A stretch of 64,000 bases of DNA from positions 1 through 64,000 of the forward strand of contig NZ_QMHO01000003.1 of NCBI RefSeq assembly GCF_003313505.1, in the 5' to 3' direction. How positions within the stretch are numbered: position 1 is the first letter of the stretch; every line of letters begins with the position of its first letter. Source of the stretch: Pedobacter nanyangensis (GTDB taxonomy: Bacteria > Bacteroidota > Bacteroidia > Sphingobacteriales > Sphingobacteriaceae). Positions 26,490-35,992 of the stretch are shown one piece after another. Made by a program: the position numbers and the translations under genes. The notes under the pieces were generated by a model. It was given only the letters and a program-made list of their open reading frames with translations. It had not been told where the DNA came from and searched no databases.

Positions 26490-28250
26490 ATGCGCCTATT
26501 AGCCGTCTTTCTGATATTTATACTGGTTTTTTCTGCAAATGTTTTCGCTCAAGAAAAATATGTAAAGGCTTTTGCAAAATCTTGGTCGGTAACAGGAACG
26601 GCACAAACAGATAGTGCCGAAGCTAGTTATGTGGTTCTTAGAAATGAGTTTAATTTGAAAAGCTTCCTCAAGCTGAGTGCTGAGTTTGACGAGTATCTTC
26701 AAAAAAAATCTGATAAGCGATTGAGAGCAAGGTGGTGCATGTTTGATTTGTTGGGCAGGAGAGTGTTCAATGTAGTATTAACTCGTCAAGATAGTTTGAA
26801 AATGACCGAAGCCATTAAGTTGGCCAGTAATTTAAAAGACGACCAGCTGCTGGCAGAAATTTATGCTTTGGCTGCCGATATAGACTATGAGGGCGGTTAT
26901 TTACTTTATAACTTAAAAGCTATCGAATTGCAAAAGGAAATAGGCTATCAATATTTTTCTTATGTTCAAAATAGGTTTTTAGGAGCAAGTTTATCGCTTT
27001 ACAAAACCAAAGATTTTCGCGAGAGTATCAAATATGGAGAAAGGTGCCTGACTTTTAAAAAGGTGAAAGTTTATGAATGGGACCCCATGGTTTATATTTT
27101 CCAGCTGGATGTATTGGGAGCCTCGCATTTAGCGCTAGGCGAATATAAGGAGGCCATTAATTACTATAAACAAATTATAGACACCCTACAAAAAAAGCCT
27201 ATACATCCTAAACCTGATGAGCTATGGATAGCGATAGCCAGAGGGAACATTGGCAGATGTTATTTTTACGAAGGAAATGCTGCAGCTGCGTTGCCTTTGA
27301 TCAATCAGCAATTACAAGCAGGTATTAAATACCAACAATATAACAATATTGCCATTGCCCAAAATGTTAGGGGCGAAATATTTTTAAGCCAAAAGCGATA
27401 TGGAATTGCATTAATTGCCTTTAAAGAGGCCTTAAAAGCAGCCATTTTTAGCAAAAAAATGGACGACAAGGTGAAAGCTTCCAAGGGAATTGCTGTTGCC
27501 TATACCTACTTGGGACAGACGGATAGTGCTGTTTATTATCAGCATAGTTATGGACGTTATCTGCAACAACAAAATGAGATGATCAATAACGGCAAATTAT
27601 CCGCCATGAATGCCAGAATATTGTTTGATAACAGTCAACGGAACTTAGAAAAAGCTAATGAAAGCATTTCAGTATTACGGCAAACTAGGAATATCATTAT
27701 TGGTGCTATCGTGTTGCTCATGATAATAGGTTGGTTGCTTTATAACAGGCAGGCACTAAAAATAAAGCTCGAAAAACAAGCGATGGCGTTTGAAAACTTG
27801 CAGGCAAAAGCTGCAGTAGATAAGGCTAAAAACAGCTTGCTCCAATTTAGGCATCAATTGGTTGAAAAAGATAAGCTCATTGTTAACCTAAAACAATCGT
27901 TACGAAAAAGTTCACTGCAACATGTGTTAGATGAAAAACTTATAGGTAAAAACTTACTGGCTTATGTATTGGTAACGGATGCAGAGTGGGAAATTTTTAG
28001 GGCTGATTTTGATAAGGTTTACCCTACTTTTTATCCAAGCCTTCGTGCCAAAATGCCCGGGCTTACCGCGGCAGAAGAGCGCCTTTCGAGCTTGATATTT
28101 CTACAGATGAGCAATAAGGAAATTGCTGGTACATTGGGGATTAGTGTAGATAGCGTGTCCAGAAGTAAGCGGCGCTTAAAGCAGAAGTTGCCCGTGCCAG
28201 CAGATCAAACCCTAGAAGTGTATATCTTAGCGCTCGTTGCCGACATTTGA
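26490..28250 (+). CDS. membrane-anchored TPR protein with LuxR-type DNA-binding end
   Basis: A 586-residue one-protein regulator. A signal peptide or anchor spans 1-21. Residues of about 60-390 form TPR-like helix repeats (for example ALGEYKEAINYYKQIID and QNVRGEIFLSQKRYGIALIAFKEAL). A transmembrane helix follows at about 398-417 (IIIGAIVLLMIIGWLLY), then a coiled coil with many Lys/Gln/Ala, and a C-terminal helix-turn-helix: LTAAEERLSSLIFLQMSNKE and IAGTLGISVDSVSRSKRRL. This Bacteroidota architecture puts sensor repeats in the periplasm and the DNA-binding part in the cytosol. The next gene is a plausible target. Confidence 0.85.
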   Translation: MRLLAVFLIFILVFSANVFAQEKYVKAFAKSWSVTGTAQTDSAEASYVVLRNEFNLKSFLKLSAEFDEYLQKKSDKRLRARWCMFDLLGRRVFNVVLTRQDSLKMTEAIKLASNLKDDQLLAEIYALAADIDYEGGYLLYNLKAIELQKEIGYQYFSYVQNRFLGASLSLYKTKDFRESIKYGERCLTFKKVKVYEWDPMVYIFQLDVLGASHLALGEYKEAINYYKQIIDTLQKKPIHPKPDELWIAIARGNIGRCYFYEGNAAAALPLINQQLQAGIKYQQYNNIAIAQNVRGEIFLSQKRYGIALIAFKEALKAAIFSKKMDDKVKASKGIAVAYTYLGQTDSAVYYQHSYGRYLQQQNEMINNGKLSAMNARILFDNSQRNLEKANESISVLRQTRNIIIGAIVLLMIIGWLLYNRQALKIKLEKQAMAFENLQAKAAVDKAKNSLLQFRHQLVEKDKLIVNLKQSLRKSSLQHVLDEKLIGKNLLAYVLVTDAEWEIFRADFDKVYPTFYPSLRAKMPGLTAAEERLSSLIFLQMSNKEIAGTLGISVDSVSRSKRRLKQKLPVPADQTLEVYILALVADI

Positions 28251-28347
28251 CCCCGCATTGTCCGTTTTTTGTCCGCCTTAAAACCTTGTTTAATTCTTGT
28301 TATGCCCCAATCTTTGTGGAGTTACAAATGCTTCATGAGGAAACAAG

Positions 28348-30339
28348 ATGAAAACAAAAATCACTCTTCTTTTTATGTTATTGGGTGTTGCGCTATTACA
28401 TGCGCAAATTACACCAAATGCCAATGGTATTGTTTATGTAGATGAACAGGGTTCTGGAAACAAATCTGGAGATTCGTGGGCCAATGCTGCGGAGATTAGA
28501 CCCTCATTTATGGCAGCTAAAACCAATACTGCCATCCAGCAGATTTGGATAAAATCCGGGACCTATTATCCAACCAATGATACAGATAGGCAAAAATATT
28601 TGGAAATTACCCGTAATATAAAGGTTTACGGAGGGTTCAATGGCACCGAAAACCTAATTGCCGAAAGAGATTTGGCCACAAACACTACCACCCTTAGTGG
28701 GAATATCGGCAATGTCGCTACAAGTACAGACAATAGCTACCATTTGTTGGTGGTTTGGCCAAAAACTGATGCCGTTATCAGTGATCAAACGATAATAGAT
28801 GGCATTGTATTTAAAGAGGCTAATGCCAATTCTGGCGCTGTAATTAATCAGGAATTGCCTTTATATATGGGAGCAGCACTATTTATTACCATCCAAGATT
28901 ATAGTCAAAAAAGTTATCCCATAGTTTCCAATTGTAAATTTTTAAATAATGCGGCATATCAGGGTGGGGCAGCGATCTATTTTGATGGACTTTTAAGCAC
29001 TTCAGAACAATTGTCGATTAAGCAATGCCATTTCGAGGGTAATTCATCCAGCTGGATAGGAGGTGCTTTGATGTTTTTCTACGATGAAGCATTTTTAGAT
29101 GCGGGTAACACGGCGCAACACTATTACAATGTAGATGTAGCTAATTGTACATTTAAAAACAACAGTGTAAATAACAACTCGCAATCACGTGGGGCCGAAA
29201 GTTCGGGAGGTGCTATCTGCGCTTTAGGAAAAGGTAGTCTAACCGTAAGGAACAGTACTTTTAACGATAATGTCACGGCCATTACTTTTACAGCGCATAA
29301 TTATGCTACCTATGGCAACGGAAGTGCAATAGCTGCGGTAAAAAAAGCTAATGTAACCATTTACAATTCGCTGTTTTATAACAACAATAAAGCTACTGTT
29401 TTTAACAGGGAGGCTAATCTGAAATTGATTAATTCAACCTTGCACCACGCAGCTAATGAGCTGATTTCATTGTCGATGGCTAGCTCTTTTGAATTTTATA
29501 ACAGTATTGCATGGAATGATGCGGTCAATATTCCCGCCATTTTGCTGCCCGATAATCAGCCGCAGAGTGCTATAATTAAAAACAGTGTTCTCAATGCTTC
29601 GCCTGCCCTTGTATTAACCTCTTCGGCCAATGTTTTTTCCCAAAACCCTTTGTTTGCGGGGGCTAACAATTTTGCGCCCTCATCCGGTAGCGTTGCTGTA
29701 AATGCTGGTGATGACGCATTATACACCGGGAATGTAAATCTGTTAACGGATAAGGATATTTACGGAAATCCTCGTTTAGATGGAGCAAAGATTGATATTG
29801 GAGCTGTTGAATATCAAACCGCATTGCCGGTAACTTTGGTTGGCTTTAATGTGGCTAAACAATTAAATGGTGCTTTGTTGACCTGGAAAACAGAGACCGA
29901 AATTAATCATAAGGAATTTGTTGTTTTAAGGGCTGGTAATGGTGTTGATTTTAAGTTTTTAGGAAAAATTCCGGCTAAGGGACCGGGTAGCTATTCATGG
30001 TATGATGCCAGCCCGCAAGGAGGGAAAAACTACTATCAATTGCAGCAGGTAGACTACAATGGTTTGCCAAAAAACCTGGCAATGGGAGTACTCGATTTTC
30101 AGATCGCTTCAATATCAGCATATCCAAACCCTACTCAAAATATCATCAAGGTGGATTTGGCCGGCCACGTATTTAAAGAAGCGGCATTGTTTAATATGAT
30201 CGGTCAGCAGCTCGAAATTAAAACGATACTTCCCAATGATGTTGCCGTTTCATTTGATCTGTCCAAATTCTCATCTGGCCTATACTTGGTAAAACTACTG
30301 GGCAATGAAACCAGCACGCTAAGGGTATTGAAACAATAG
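28348..30339 (+). CDS. secreted beta-helix protein with type IX sorting tail
   Basis: A 663-residue secreted protein. A signal peptide (to about LLHAQ, residue 20) is followed by YVDEQGSGNKSGDSWANAA, an opening typical of right-handed parallel beta-helix proteins, and repeated CxFxxNxA-type turns (NCKFLNNAAYQGGAAIYF, NSTFNDN). A fibronectin-like stretch (LVGFNVAKQLNGALLTWKT) leads to a C-terminal SAYPNPTQN...LSKFSSGLYLVKL sorting domain of type IX secretion. No pectinase catalytic residues are recognised. It begins 97 bases after the TPR/LuxR regulator on the same strand. Confidence 0.88.
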   Translation: MKTKITLLFMLLGVALLHAQITPNANGIVYVDEQGSGNKSGDSWANAAEIRPSFMAAKTNTAIQQIWIKSGTYYPTNDTDRQKYLEITRNIKVYGGFNGTENLIAERDLATNTTTLSGNIGNVATSTDNSYHLLVVWPKTDAVISDQTIIDGIVFKEANANSGAVINQELPLYMGAALFITIQDYSQKSYPIVSNCKFLNNAAYQGGAAIYFDGLLSTSEQLSIKQCHFEGNSSSWIGGALMFFYDEAFLDAGNTAQHYYNVDVANCTFKNNSVNNNSQSRGAESSGGAICALGKGSLTVRNSTFNDNVTAITFTAHNYATYGNGSAIAAVKKANVTIYNSLFYNNNKATVFNREANLKLINSTLHHAANELISLSMASSFEFYNSIAWNDAVNIPAILLPDNQPQSAIIKNSVLNASPALVLTSSANVFSQNPLFAGANNFAPSSGSVAVNAGDDALYTGNVNLLTDKDIYGNPRLDGAKIDIGAVEYQTALPVTLVGFNVAKQLNGALLTWKTETEINHKEFVVLRAGNGVDFKFLGKIPAKGPGSYSWYDASPQGGKNYYQLQQVDYNGLPKNLAMGVLDFQIASISAYPNPTQNIIKVDLAGHVFKEAALFNMIGQQLEIKTILPNDVAVSFDLSKFSSGLYLVKLLGNETSTLRVLKQ

Positions 30340-30344
30340 GTTTT

Positions 30345-30452
30345 ATGAGTGGGGAAAAAAATAATAAGCTATTGATGTGGTTGTTGGTGATAGCCGTAAT
30401 ATTGATTATTGCGGTGTGGTGTTACTACCAGAATCAGATAAATAGATTTTGA
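30345..30452 (+). CDS. possible 35-residue single-span membrane peptide
   Basis: ATG at 30345, 5 bases after the beta-helix gene stop, opens a 35-residue frame: polar MSGEKNNK, a hydrophobic stretch LLMWLLVIAVILIIAVW, then a short polar tail (CYYQNQINRF). The layout is exactly that of a small single-pass membrane protein, and the position suggests co-transcription. No family is known to me, and the frame is too short to exclude chance. Confidence 0.4.
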   Translation: MSGEKNNKLLMWLLVIAVILIIAVWCYYQNQINRF

Positions 30453-30551
30453 CCATGATAATAAGGCTGTTTGGGTAGGGAAATAAGGTCGAAATTTATC
30501 CTTTATGGCTGCTAAATTATGTTTGCAGGCCGCTAGGCAACCGTTTATATC

Positions 30552-30584
30552 ATAGCCGCCAACTATTCCTCCGTTGGCGGCTAT
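30552..30584. terminator. strong hairpin between convergent genes
   Basis: ATAGCCGCCAAC (30552-30563) and GTTGGCGGCTAT (30573-30584) form a perfect 12-bp GC-rich stem with a 9-base loop. There is no good T-run on either side, so Rho-independent termination is only partly supported. Confidence 0.55.
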
Positions 30585-30589
30585 CAAAA

Positions 30590-31651
30590 TTAATAGGTAT
30601 AATGGGCCAGTAGGTATTGGTATAAGTCTGCTACGGTAGGCAGAAGCTCTAACTGCTCATCTGGGATTTCACATCCAAATTCGTTCTTAGCTTTAATAAC
30701 AAGCTCTGTGGAGGATAAATCATCACCGCCAAGGGCGTTGGTTTGCCACAATACCGTATCCAGTACGGCAGCGGGATTACAGCCATAAACCTCTACAAAT
30801 AAGTTCACCAGCCTGTCACGGAATGCAGGGTTTGGGTTGCCGCCGCCATTACCTGTAATTGGTGTAAGGACGTTTGTGGTAATGGGACTGCCTGCCGGAA
30901 TCCAGGCTTGATGTAGAAGGGCATATTTATAGGTAGTTTTTACACCGCTTATGTTTTCCTCAACTTTAACCTCGCCATTCCACGAAACTAATACAGGTCC
31001 GTTGGTTGGCTGGCTTATGGAAAAGCTACTTGGTTTTGGAGAATAGGAAGTTGTAATGGTTTTAATGATATTTGAATTGGAATCGTAAATATTGTGGATA
31101 TTGACAGTGCCACTTGAGGTGAGGTCTTTGATTTCTGTAATTTTACCATCCGCTTTTTCTGAAATCTTGCAGGCAAAGGTTACATTGATATTGCCGTTGG
31201 CTATTGGCGTTTGAATAAAATCGCTATGGCTGTTGGGAGCGGTAACGGGGTTTATTTTGTTTGTTACATATTCCACCCAGCTTCCTACGGAGGTTAAGTT
31301 CTCTACATCGCCAGTACTGAACTGAATGTTAAAAAAATCTCTTATTTCGGTTGAAATTTCTAGGAGGTCAAGCTCATCTGCACCAAGATCATTTGTTAAC
31401 GAGGCACCATAGGTAATTAAATTAAGCGGGAGGCCTAGCTGCTCGCTAATAATTCGTTTTACTTCCGTTTCTACTTGATACGGAGTGGTTACGGTGCTGG
31501 AATAGCTGGTTTTTTGCCCAAGGTCTGTGGTCCAAAGCAGGTCCTTATTTTGGTTTAGGGGTTGTGCGGCCAGTTCGTCTTTTTTGCAGCCAAAGCTGCA
31601 AATGGTGGCCATAAACAGGCAACCTAACAGGATTTTGTTTTTTTGAAGCAT
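30590..31651 (-). CDS. lipoprotein with two acyl-carrier-protein-like domains
   Basis: A 353-residue predicted lipoprotein (lipobox SFGC, Cys22). Residues about 58-132 look like an acyl carrier protein: VKRIISEQLGLP, then LTNDLGADELDLLEISTEI, where real ACPs have GADSLD and the phosphopantetheine-bearing Ser is here Glu93. A second, C-terminal ACP-like domain (about 277-353) shows ALGGDDLSSTELVIKAKNEF with Asp311 at the Ser place and the usual end TVADLYQYL. Between them is a beta-rich stretch. Both lack the modifiable Ser, and ACPs are normally cytosolic. No enzyme activity is predicted. Confidence 0.72.
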   Translation of the reverse strand: MLQKNKILLGCLFMATICSFGCKKDELAAQPLNQNKDLLWTTDLGQKTSYSSTVTTPYQVETEVKRIISEQLGLPLNLITYGASLTNDLGADELDLLEISTEIRDFFNIQFSTGDVENLTSVGSWVEYVTNKINPVTAPNSHSDFIQTPIANGNINVTFACKISEKADGKITEIKDLTSSGTVNIHNIYDSNSNIIKTITTSYSPKPSSFSISQPTNGPVLVSWNGEVKVEENISGVKTTYKYALLHQAWIPAGSPITTNVLTPITGNGGGNPNPAFRDRLVNLFVEVYGCNPAAVLDTVLWQTNALGGDDLSSTELVIKAKNEFGCEIPDEQLELLPTVADLYQYLLAHYTY

Positions 31652-31823
31652 TATTTATTTGTTTTTGAAAATGTTAGTAAGCTTGATTTTCCTTGGTGTA
31701 GGGGTGGGCAAAAGGTACTAGGCTGAATCGGGTAGAAATTTTAGCGATTGGCGGAGATGGGGTTGCGGTAGCACGTTGAATTTCCTTTGCGAATTGACCA
31801 TTGTACCACTGTATTTGCCAACT

Positions 31824-31885
31824 AAACCTGATTGCAGGCGGCAGCGCCCAGAGCGTAGCGAGGGCCTAAAGCCGGAAAGCAGGGC
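31824..31885 (+). repeat. CCCGATTG-type dispersed element
   Basis: AAACCTGATTGCAGGCGGCAGC ... ending AAAGCCGGAAAGCAGGG (given in part). The nearby open frame at 31718-31921 is made mostly of this element and is not called as a gene. Confidence 0.8.
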
Positions 31886-31926
31886 CGCATTTTCCCAAGC
31901 GCTTGTGTGGTTGATTTTCAAAAAAA

Positions 31927-32208
31927 CTAACTGATGTAGTCTCTGTCCTCGTCGCTTAGGGCGCTTTTCTGTTCGTTGGCGTAGTTTTTTTCCACTTCAT
32001 CATTATAGCTGCTGTAGGTTTTGCGGGGCCTGCCGGCAATGAAACCCAAAATAAAGCCGGTTAGGATACAGATGCCGATGACGATCAATTTTGATACTTC
32101 TACGGGCTTGCCGATAAGGAAGTTGAACTCAACCGCGTCGTTGTTGGCCACTAAAAACAGGGTGAGTAGTGCGGTAATGACAATGATGAATATGGTTTTG
32201 CCTTTCAT
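31927..32208 (-). CDS. LapA-like small membrane protein
   Basis: A 93-residue protein from the ATG at 32208 (MKGKTIFI); the longer frame to 32274 runs into the previous gene's end. It has two hydrophobic helices (about 5-22 and 42-60) separated by NNDAVEFNFLIGKPVEVS, the pattern of the LapA/DUF1049 family, which help to arrange LPS assembly proteins in E. coli. The C-terminal tail is charged. It sits directly downstream of the 924-residue outer-membrane protein, 4 bases apart. Confidence 0.7.
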   Translation of the reverse strand: MKGKTIFIIVITALLTLFLVANNDAVEFNFLIGKPVEVSKLIVIGICILTGFILGFIAGRPRKTYSSYNDEVEKNYANEQKSALSDEDRDYIS

Positions 32209-32212
32209 GTTT

Positions 32213-34987
32213 TTAGAAATAATAGTTGAATAACACTTCGAATATAGGATTTTGATTGTAGATGTTGTTAACAAAAATTAAGCGGGCGCCCACATCGGCC
32301 ACGGGTTGGTAGCGCAAAAGGTTCATGTCGCTACGCAATTCGATGCCGAAAGTTTTGGGCTGTGCCAAATTGGTTTCCTTGCCAATGTTTTCGTAGTGGC
32401 TAAAAAAGTTTGCCCTTACATTCCTGATGTAGGCAAATGGGCCAATTTCCAAATCTGGAAATAAAAACGGGAAGCGATAGTTGAGCAGTAATGTGTTTTT
32501 CAGTAGGCTTTTTGCCCTGATTTGGTTGTAGCCGTAAACCGTGGGAATGTCATTAACGGTTCTGAAAGTGCCGCTGTTTTGTTGGTAGCTAAAGCTGGTT
32601 AGTAGGGTATGGTTTTTAGCCAGGCCCGGGAAATAGAAGAAGCTTTCGAAGGCAAAAAGCCGCCCCGTAAGGCTGCGGTCAAACGGTAAATTTTGATATT
32701 TAAGTTCGATAAGCTGTGCCCATTTAGGTGCAATATCCCGCTCTGCGCTGCGCACCTGATGGTTGAAGCCTATCCTGTAGCTCATCGGGAATTCGATGGT
32801 GTTTACCAATCTTTTGTCGTCAACGGGGTTGAAATGCCGGTTTACATAATAGGTTCCCGCTTCGCCTATAAAGCTAAAAAGGTGGTTGAACGAGTTAAAA
32901 CTTATGGGCAGCGAAGTGGTCAGGGCGAGGTAATCTTCACGCCATTTGGCCTGGTGAATGGCATTTTGGTAGCGGTAATTGGCCAAACGCGGCCTGTTAC
33001 GATAGTTGAGGTTGATGACCGGATAGAGTGCTTTGTACTTGAACCCGGCATTGTACTCGAAACGGCGCAAGGAGCTCTCATAGGTAACGCCGGCGTAAAA
33101 GCTGGCGGTGTTCAGCAGGTCGTCGGATTTAAGCTGTAGGCCTACGCGTTCTACATTGTCATCAGAAGTAGGGCTAATGCTGTGGAAATTGAACAGATGC
33201 TTTAGCGGGCTGTAACTTCTAGAGCTGAAAGTGCTATCGGGAACGTGGGCAAACACATAGTCTTCGGGCTGGGTAGGCTGGCCAAAGTATACAAAGTGGT
33301 CTTGGGGTATGGCTGTTGGCTGTAACTCGGTTTTAGCGATCTCGTAGCCCATCAACTGGTAGTTGTTAAACAAAAGTGTTTTGCCGTCTGCTGGAAAGCT
33401 GGCATTGAAGGCGCCGTATTTTGAGGCTGTGAGCGCACTGATCTTTTTGGAGGCGGGGTCTATCTCATAAATATTATCTACGCCGCTAAAATGGGCGTTA
33501 AAGGCGATCTTATCGCCAAAAAATATTGGCCTGCTTAGCTGCTGCCTACTGTTGCTGATTAATTGGCTAATGTTTTTACCGTCTTTTAGCCAAAGCGATT
33601 TCCCTTTTTCGGTAACGGTAATCCAAGTTGTTTTGCTGCCATTTTGGTTAAATGCAGGTGTTTGGATTTGGTCGTTTGTTGGATTAGCCAAACTGTCGAT
33701 GATTTTTCCCGTGGCGATATCCAGGGTGACCAAAGTGTTTTGATTGCTAAGATCAATCCTTACGGCAAGGAGTTTTTGGCCGTCGGCCGAAATGCTTGGT
33801 GCAAATAACCGGGTTTGGTGAGTGAGCTGTTGCTTTTTGCCGCTTTGTAAGTCGTAAATGCAAATCACATTGTAGCTTCGTTGTTTGTACCTCGGATCTT
33901 CCCGTCGCTCGTCCCAAACGATTTTGCCATTTCCGTAACTGTACCATGGCTGCTCTTGGTATCCAATTTTCAAAAGTACCTTTTCTTTGCCATTTGGAGC
34001 CAGGCTAACGAAAGCTGGGGTTTCGCTCTTGCTCTGCTTAATGGCAACGATATTTTGGTTGGGTAGCTGGGTAGGTAAATGGTAGTTGGTAGCGTAAGTG
34101 CTTTTGGGGTTTAAGCTTGGGTAATTGACAGATTGATTTTGGTCGTTTTGTTGGGCCCAGGCAGCCCTTAAATCATCAAGTGTTTTGAGGTAGTATTGCC
34201 TGGTATTTTTACCAGTAAATTTTTTAAGACTTTGCGAAAAAGGGTAGAGTCTTAAAGGACGTTTGTTGAGGTCGGAAAGTAACTCGTTTGCGATGTTGTT
34301 TCCATAGTTTTTTTGGAGGTTGGAATTGATCAAATAACCCAGTTGATAATAGCCGGGTGTCACGTCTTTTTCAGAGCCGAAATAAGCCTTGGAATAGTTG
34401 AAGTTTTTGCCCGCTAAAATGGAGGTTCTGAATGGCATAATCCAGTTGGGCTGACGGCCTCTTCCCGAGTAGGTCAACGAGGTCTCGGTGCTTACCGCAT
34501 CGCCTTCCAAAAACCAAAGTGGAGTGCTCACTCCAATATAGCCAAAGTAAACTTCTTCGGGAAAGGGAAAGCCCTTGGTTCCGCTGATTTTATTGAACTG
34601 GGCAACGTGCCTCAATTCATGAACTGCGAGGTTGTTTAACCACTCTTGACTATCGAATTGCTGAGAGGGCATAGTGTAGAATTGTGATTTTTTTGGGGCT
34701 AGCTGTACAAAGCCATTTGAGGTGGTTCCTTGGTTTTGTAATACAATAGGGATAATGGTTTTGCTTTCGCCCAGGCTTCGGCCCACGGTAGGGTAGATGT
34801 AGGCGAAAGTATTGGCCATTCGCTGCGCTTCTTTTTCGAGCGAGCTGGGATAGATGATTTTGAAGCCGCCGTGTTCAATTTGCCTCCATTTTACACTAAG
34901 CGGCGTTTGGCTTTCATCAAAAAACTGCGAAAAAACCGCTTGTGAACAAAAACTTAATAATAGTGAGGTTAATATTCTGAATTTCAA
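32213..34987 (-). CDS. exported HExxH metallopeptidase-like, beta-propeller, outer-membrane protein
   Basis: A 924-residue protein with three parts. A signal peptide ends near residue 20 (AVFSQ). Residues 30-290 contain AVHELRHVAQ with His123-Glu124-x-x-His127 and, downstream, WFLEGDAVSTE, where Glu is a possible third zinc ligand as in gluzincins. About 300-580 is TolB-like repeats (SPSISADGQKLLAVRIDL, PIFFGDKIAFNAHFSG). The last 320 residues are beta-strand-rich and end in an aromatic residue (FNYYF), like an outer-membrane barrel. The substrate is unknown. Confidence 0.75.
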   Translation of the reverse strand: MKFRILTSLLLSFCSQAVFSQFFDESQTPLSVKWRQIEHGGFKIIYPSSLEKEAQRMANTFAYIYPTVGRSLGESKTIIPIVLQNQGTTSNGFVQLAPKKSQFYTMPSQQFDSQEWLNNLAVHELRHVAQFNKISGTKGFPFPEEVYFGYIGVSTPLWFLEGDAVSTETSLTYSGRGRQPNWIMPFRTSILAGKNFNYSKAYFGSEKDVTPGYYQLGYLINSNLQKNYGNNIANELLSDLNKRPLRLYPFSQSLKKFTGKNTRQYYLKTLDDLRAAWAQQNDQNQSVNYPSLNPKSTYATNYHLPTQLPNQNIVAIKQSKSETPAFVSLAPNGKEKVLLKIGYQEQPWYSYGNGKIVWDERREDPRYKQRSYNVICIYDLQSGKKQQLTHQTRLFAPSISADGQKLLAVRIDLSNQNTLVTLDIATGKIIDSLANPTNDQIQTPAFNQNGSKTTWITVTEKGKSLWLKDGKNISQLISNSRQQLSRPIFFGDKIAFNAHFSGVDNIYEIDPASKKISALTASKYGAFNASFPADGKTLLFNNYQLMGYEIAKTELQPTAIPQDHFVYFGQPTQPEDYVFAHVPDSTFSSRSYSPLKHLFNFHSISPTSDDNVERVGLQLKSDDLLNTASFYAGVTYESSLRRFEYNAGFKYKALYPVINLNYRNRPRLANYRYQNAIHQAKWREDYLALTTSLPISFNSFNHLFSFIGEAGTYYVNRHFNPVDDKRLVNTIEFPMSYRIGFNHQVRSAERDIAPKWAQLIELKYQNLPFDRSLTGRLFAFESFFYFPGLAKNHTLLTSFSYQQNSGTFRTVNDIPTVYGYNQIRAKSLLKNTLLLNYRFPFLFPDLEIGPFAYIRNVRANFFSHYENIGKETNLAQPKTFGIELRSDMNLLRYQPVADVGARLIFVNNIYNQNPIFEVLFNYYF

Positions 34988-35992
34988 TTGATTTTTATTT
35001 TATATGTTGGTGGTATAAATTGTTTGCTAAAAAAATTAGTTTTTGTGCTGGTTTTTGATTTTATTTTATGTTTATTTATTGTTGATATTGTTGATTTAAA
35101 TTTACTGATTTTTAGAAATTTATATGTTTTTAAAATAAAAACGTTTCAGCTGTTTTTTTTAAGATCGTTAAGGGTGTTTTTAGTGTTGTTTGGCTTATTT
35201 TTCGATTTCTAAGATAGGTTATTTTATTGATATAACTTGTACACTATTGATGCTTATTTTTTTGAAGTAAAATTCATCTTATTTTTGAATATGTATAGCG
35301 AAATTAAAATTTTAAACGTAGCTGCCGTGTTACGGATAGACTTGAAATAGCTGGAATATTTCATCTGCTAATGAAAAAATGATCAGATTTTAGCATGGTT
35401 TTTTTTGAAATCAACGGCGGGCTTACGCTCAAAATTATGTTGGTTTTTAAAGGTAGATAGTGTATTTTTTTTCTTTATGTTTTGGTGGAATTTGTTTGGC
35501 TATCGATAAGCTTGGCGTAAGGAGTGCGCTTGTTGGTGTATCGGATTTAGTTCGGGCTTTTTGGTTTTTTGAATTTAACTCGTTGCTTTTTGCTGTCGGG
35601 AAATATGATTACGGATGAGCTTTTTGACCATTGGTTTTGGCGGGTTTTTTAAGTTTTTTAGCGTGTTGTTTTGTAGGGCGCTTGGGGTGTTTTCCACGGG
35701 ATTTGCGTGGCAAGAAATAGCCTGTATTTTGCGTTTTTTGATTGTTAGGTTTGAGGTGTTTTTTCGCTTGCTTTAAGCGGGTTGTTGACCGGTTAAAATG
35801 GCCCGTTTTACTGTCGGTTTTTTCTTCAGAAAATACGACTGCTTCAGGTTGTTTTTGGTAACTGGTTTTGGTGTTGAAATGGAGCGGGAAACTAAGTTTT
35901 TTACACCTTTTTCAAGGCGCTTTTTGATGCGATTTTGAAAGTGGAACGGGAGGGGATGAGTGCCTTTGGGCAGGCACCCGGTTTAGTTTTTT
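34988..35992. other. 1-kb gene-free tract, very rich in T and G on the plus strand
   Basis: No credible gene. The plus strand is dominated by T and G with few C and A, over nearly the whole kilobase. The open frame at 34988-35212 is a poly-Phe/Leu low-complexity frame and is rejected. The tract lies upstream of the 924-residue outer-membrane protein gene and downstream of the SRPBCC gene (both minus strand). Weak hairpins occur near 35770-35830 (CTTGCTTTAAGCGGG, ACCGGTTAAAATGG). Confidence 0.6.

Noticed and set aside
31718..31921. 67-codon frame between the ACP-like lipoprotein and the LapA-like gene
   Set aside because: Most of it is the dispersed element at 31824-31885 read in antisense; no protein features.
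34988..35212. 74-codon frame at the start of the T/G-rich gap
   Set aside because: The translation is a Phe/Leu/Val run produced by T-rich DNA; no signal peptide logic, no neighbour context.
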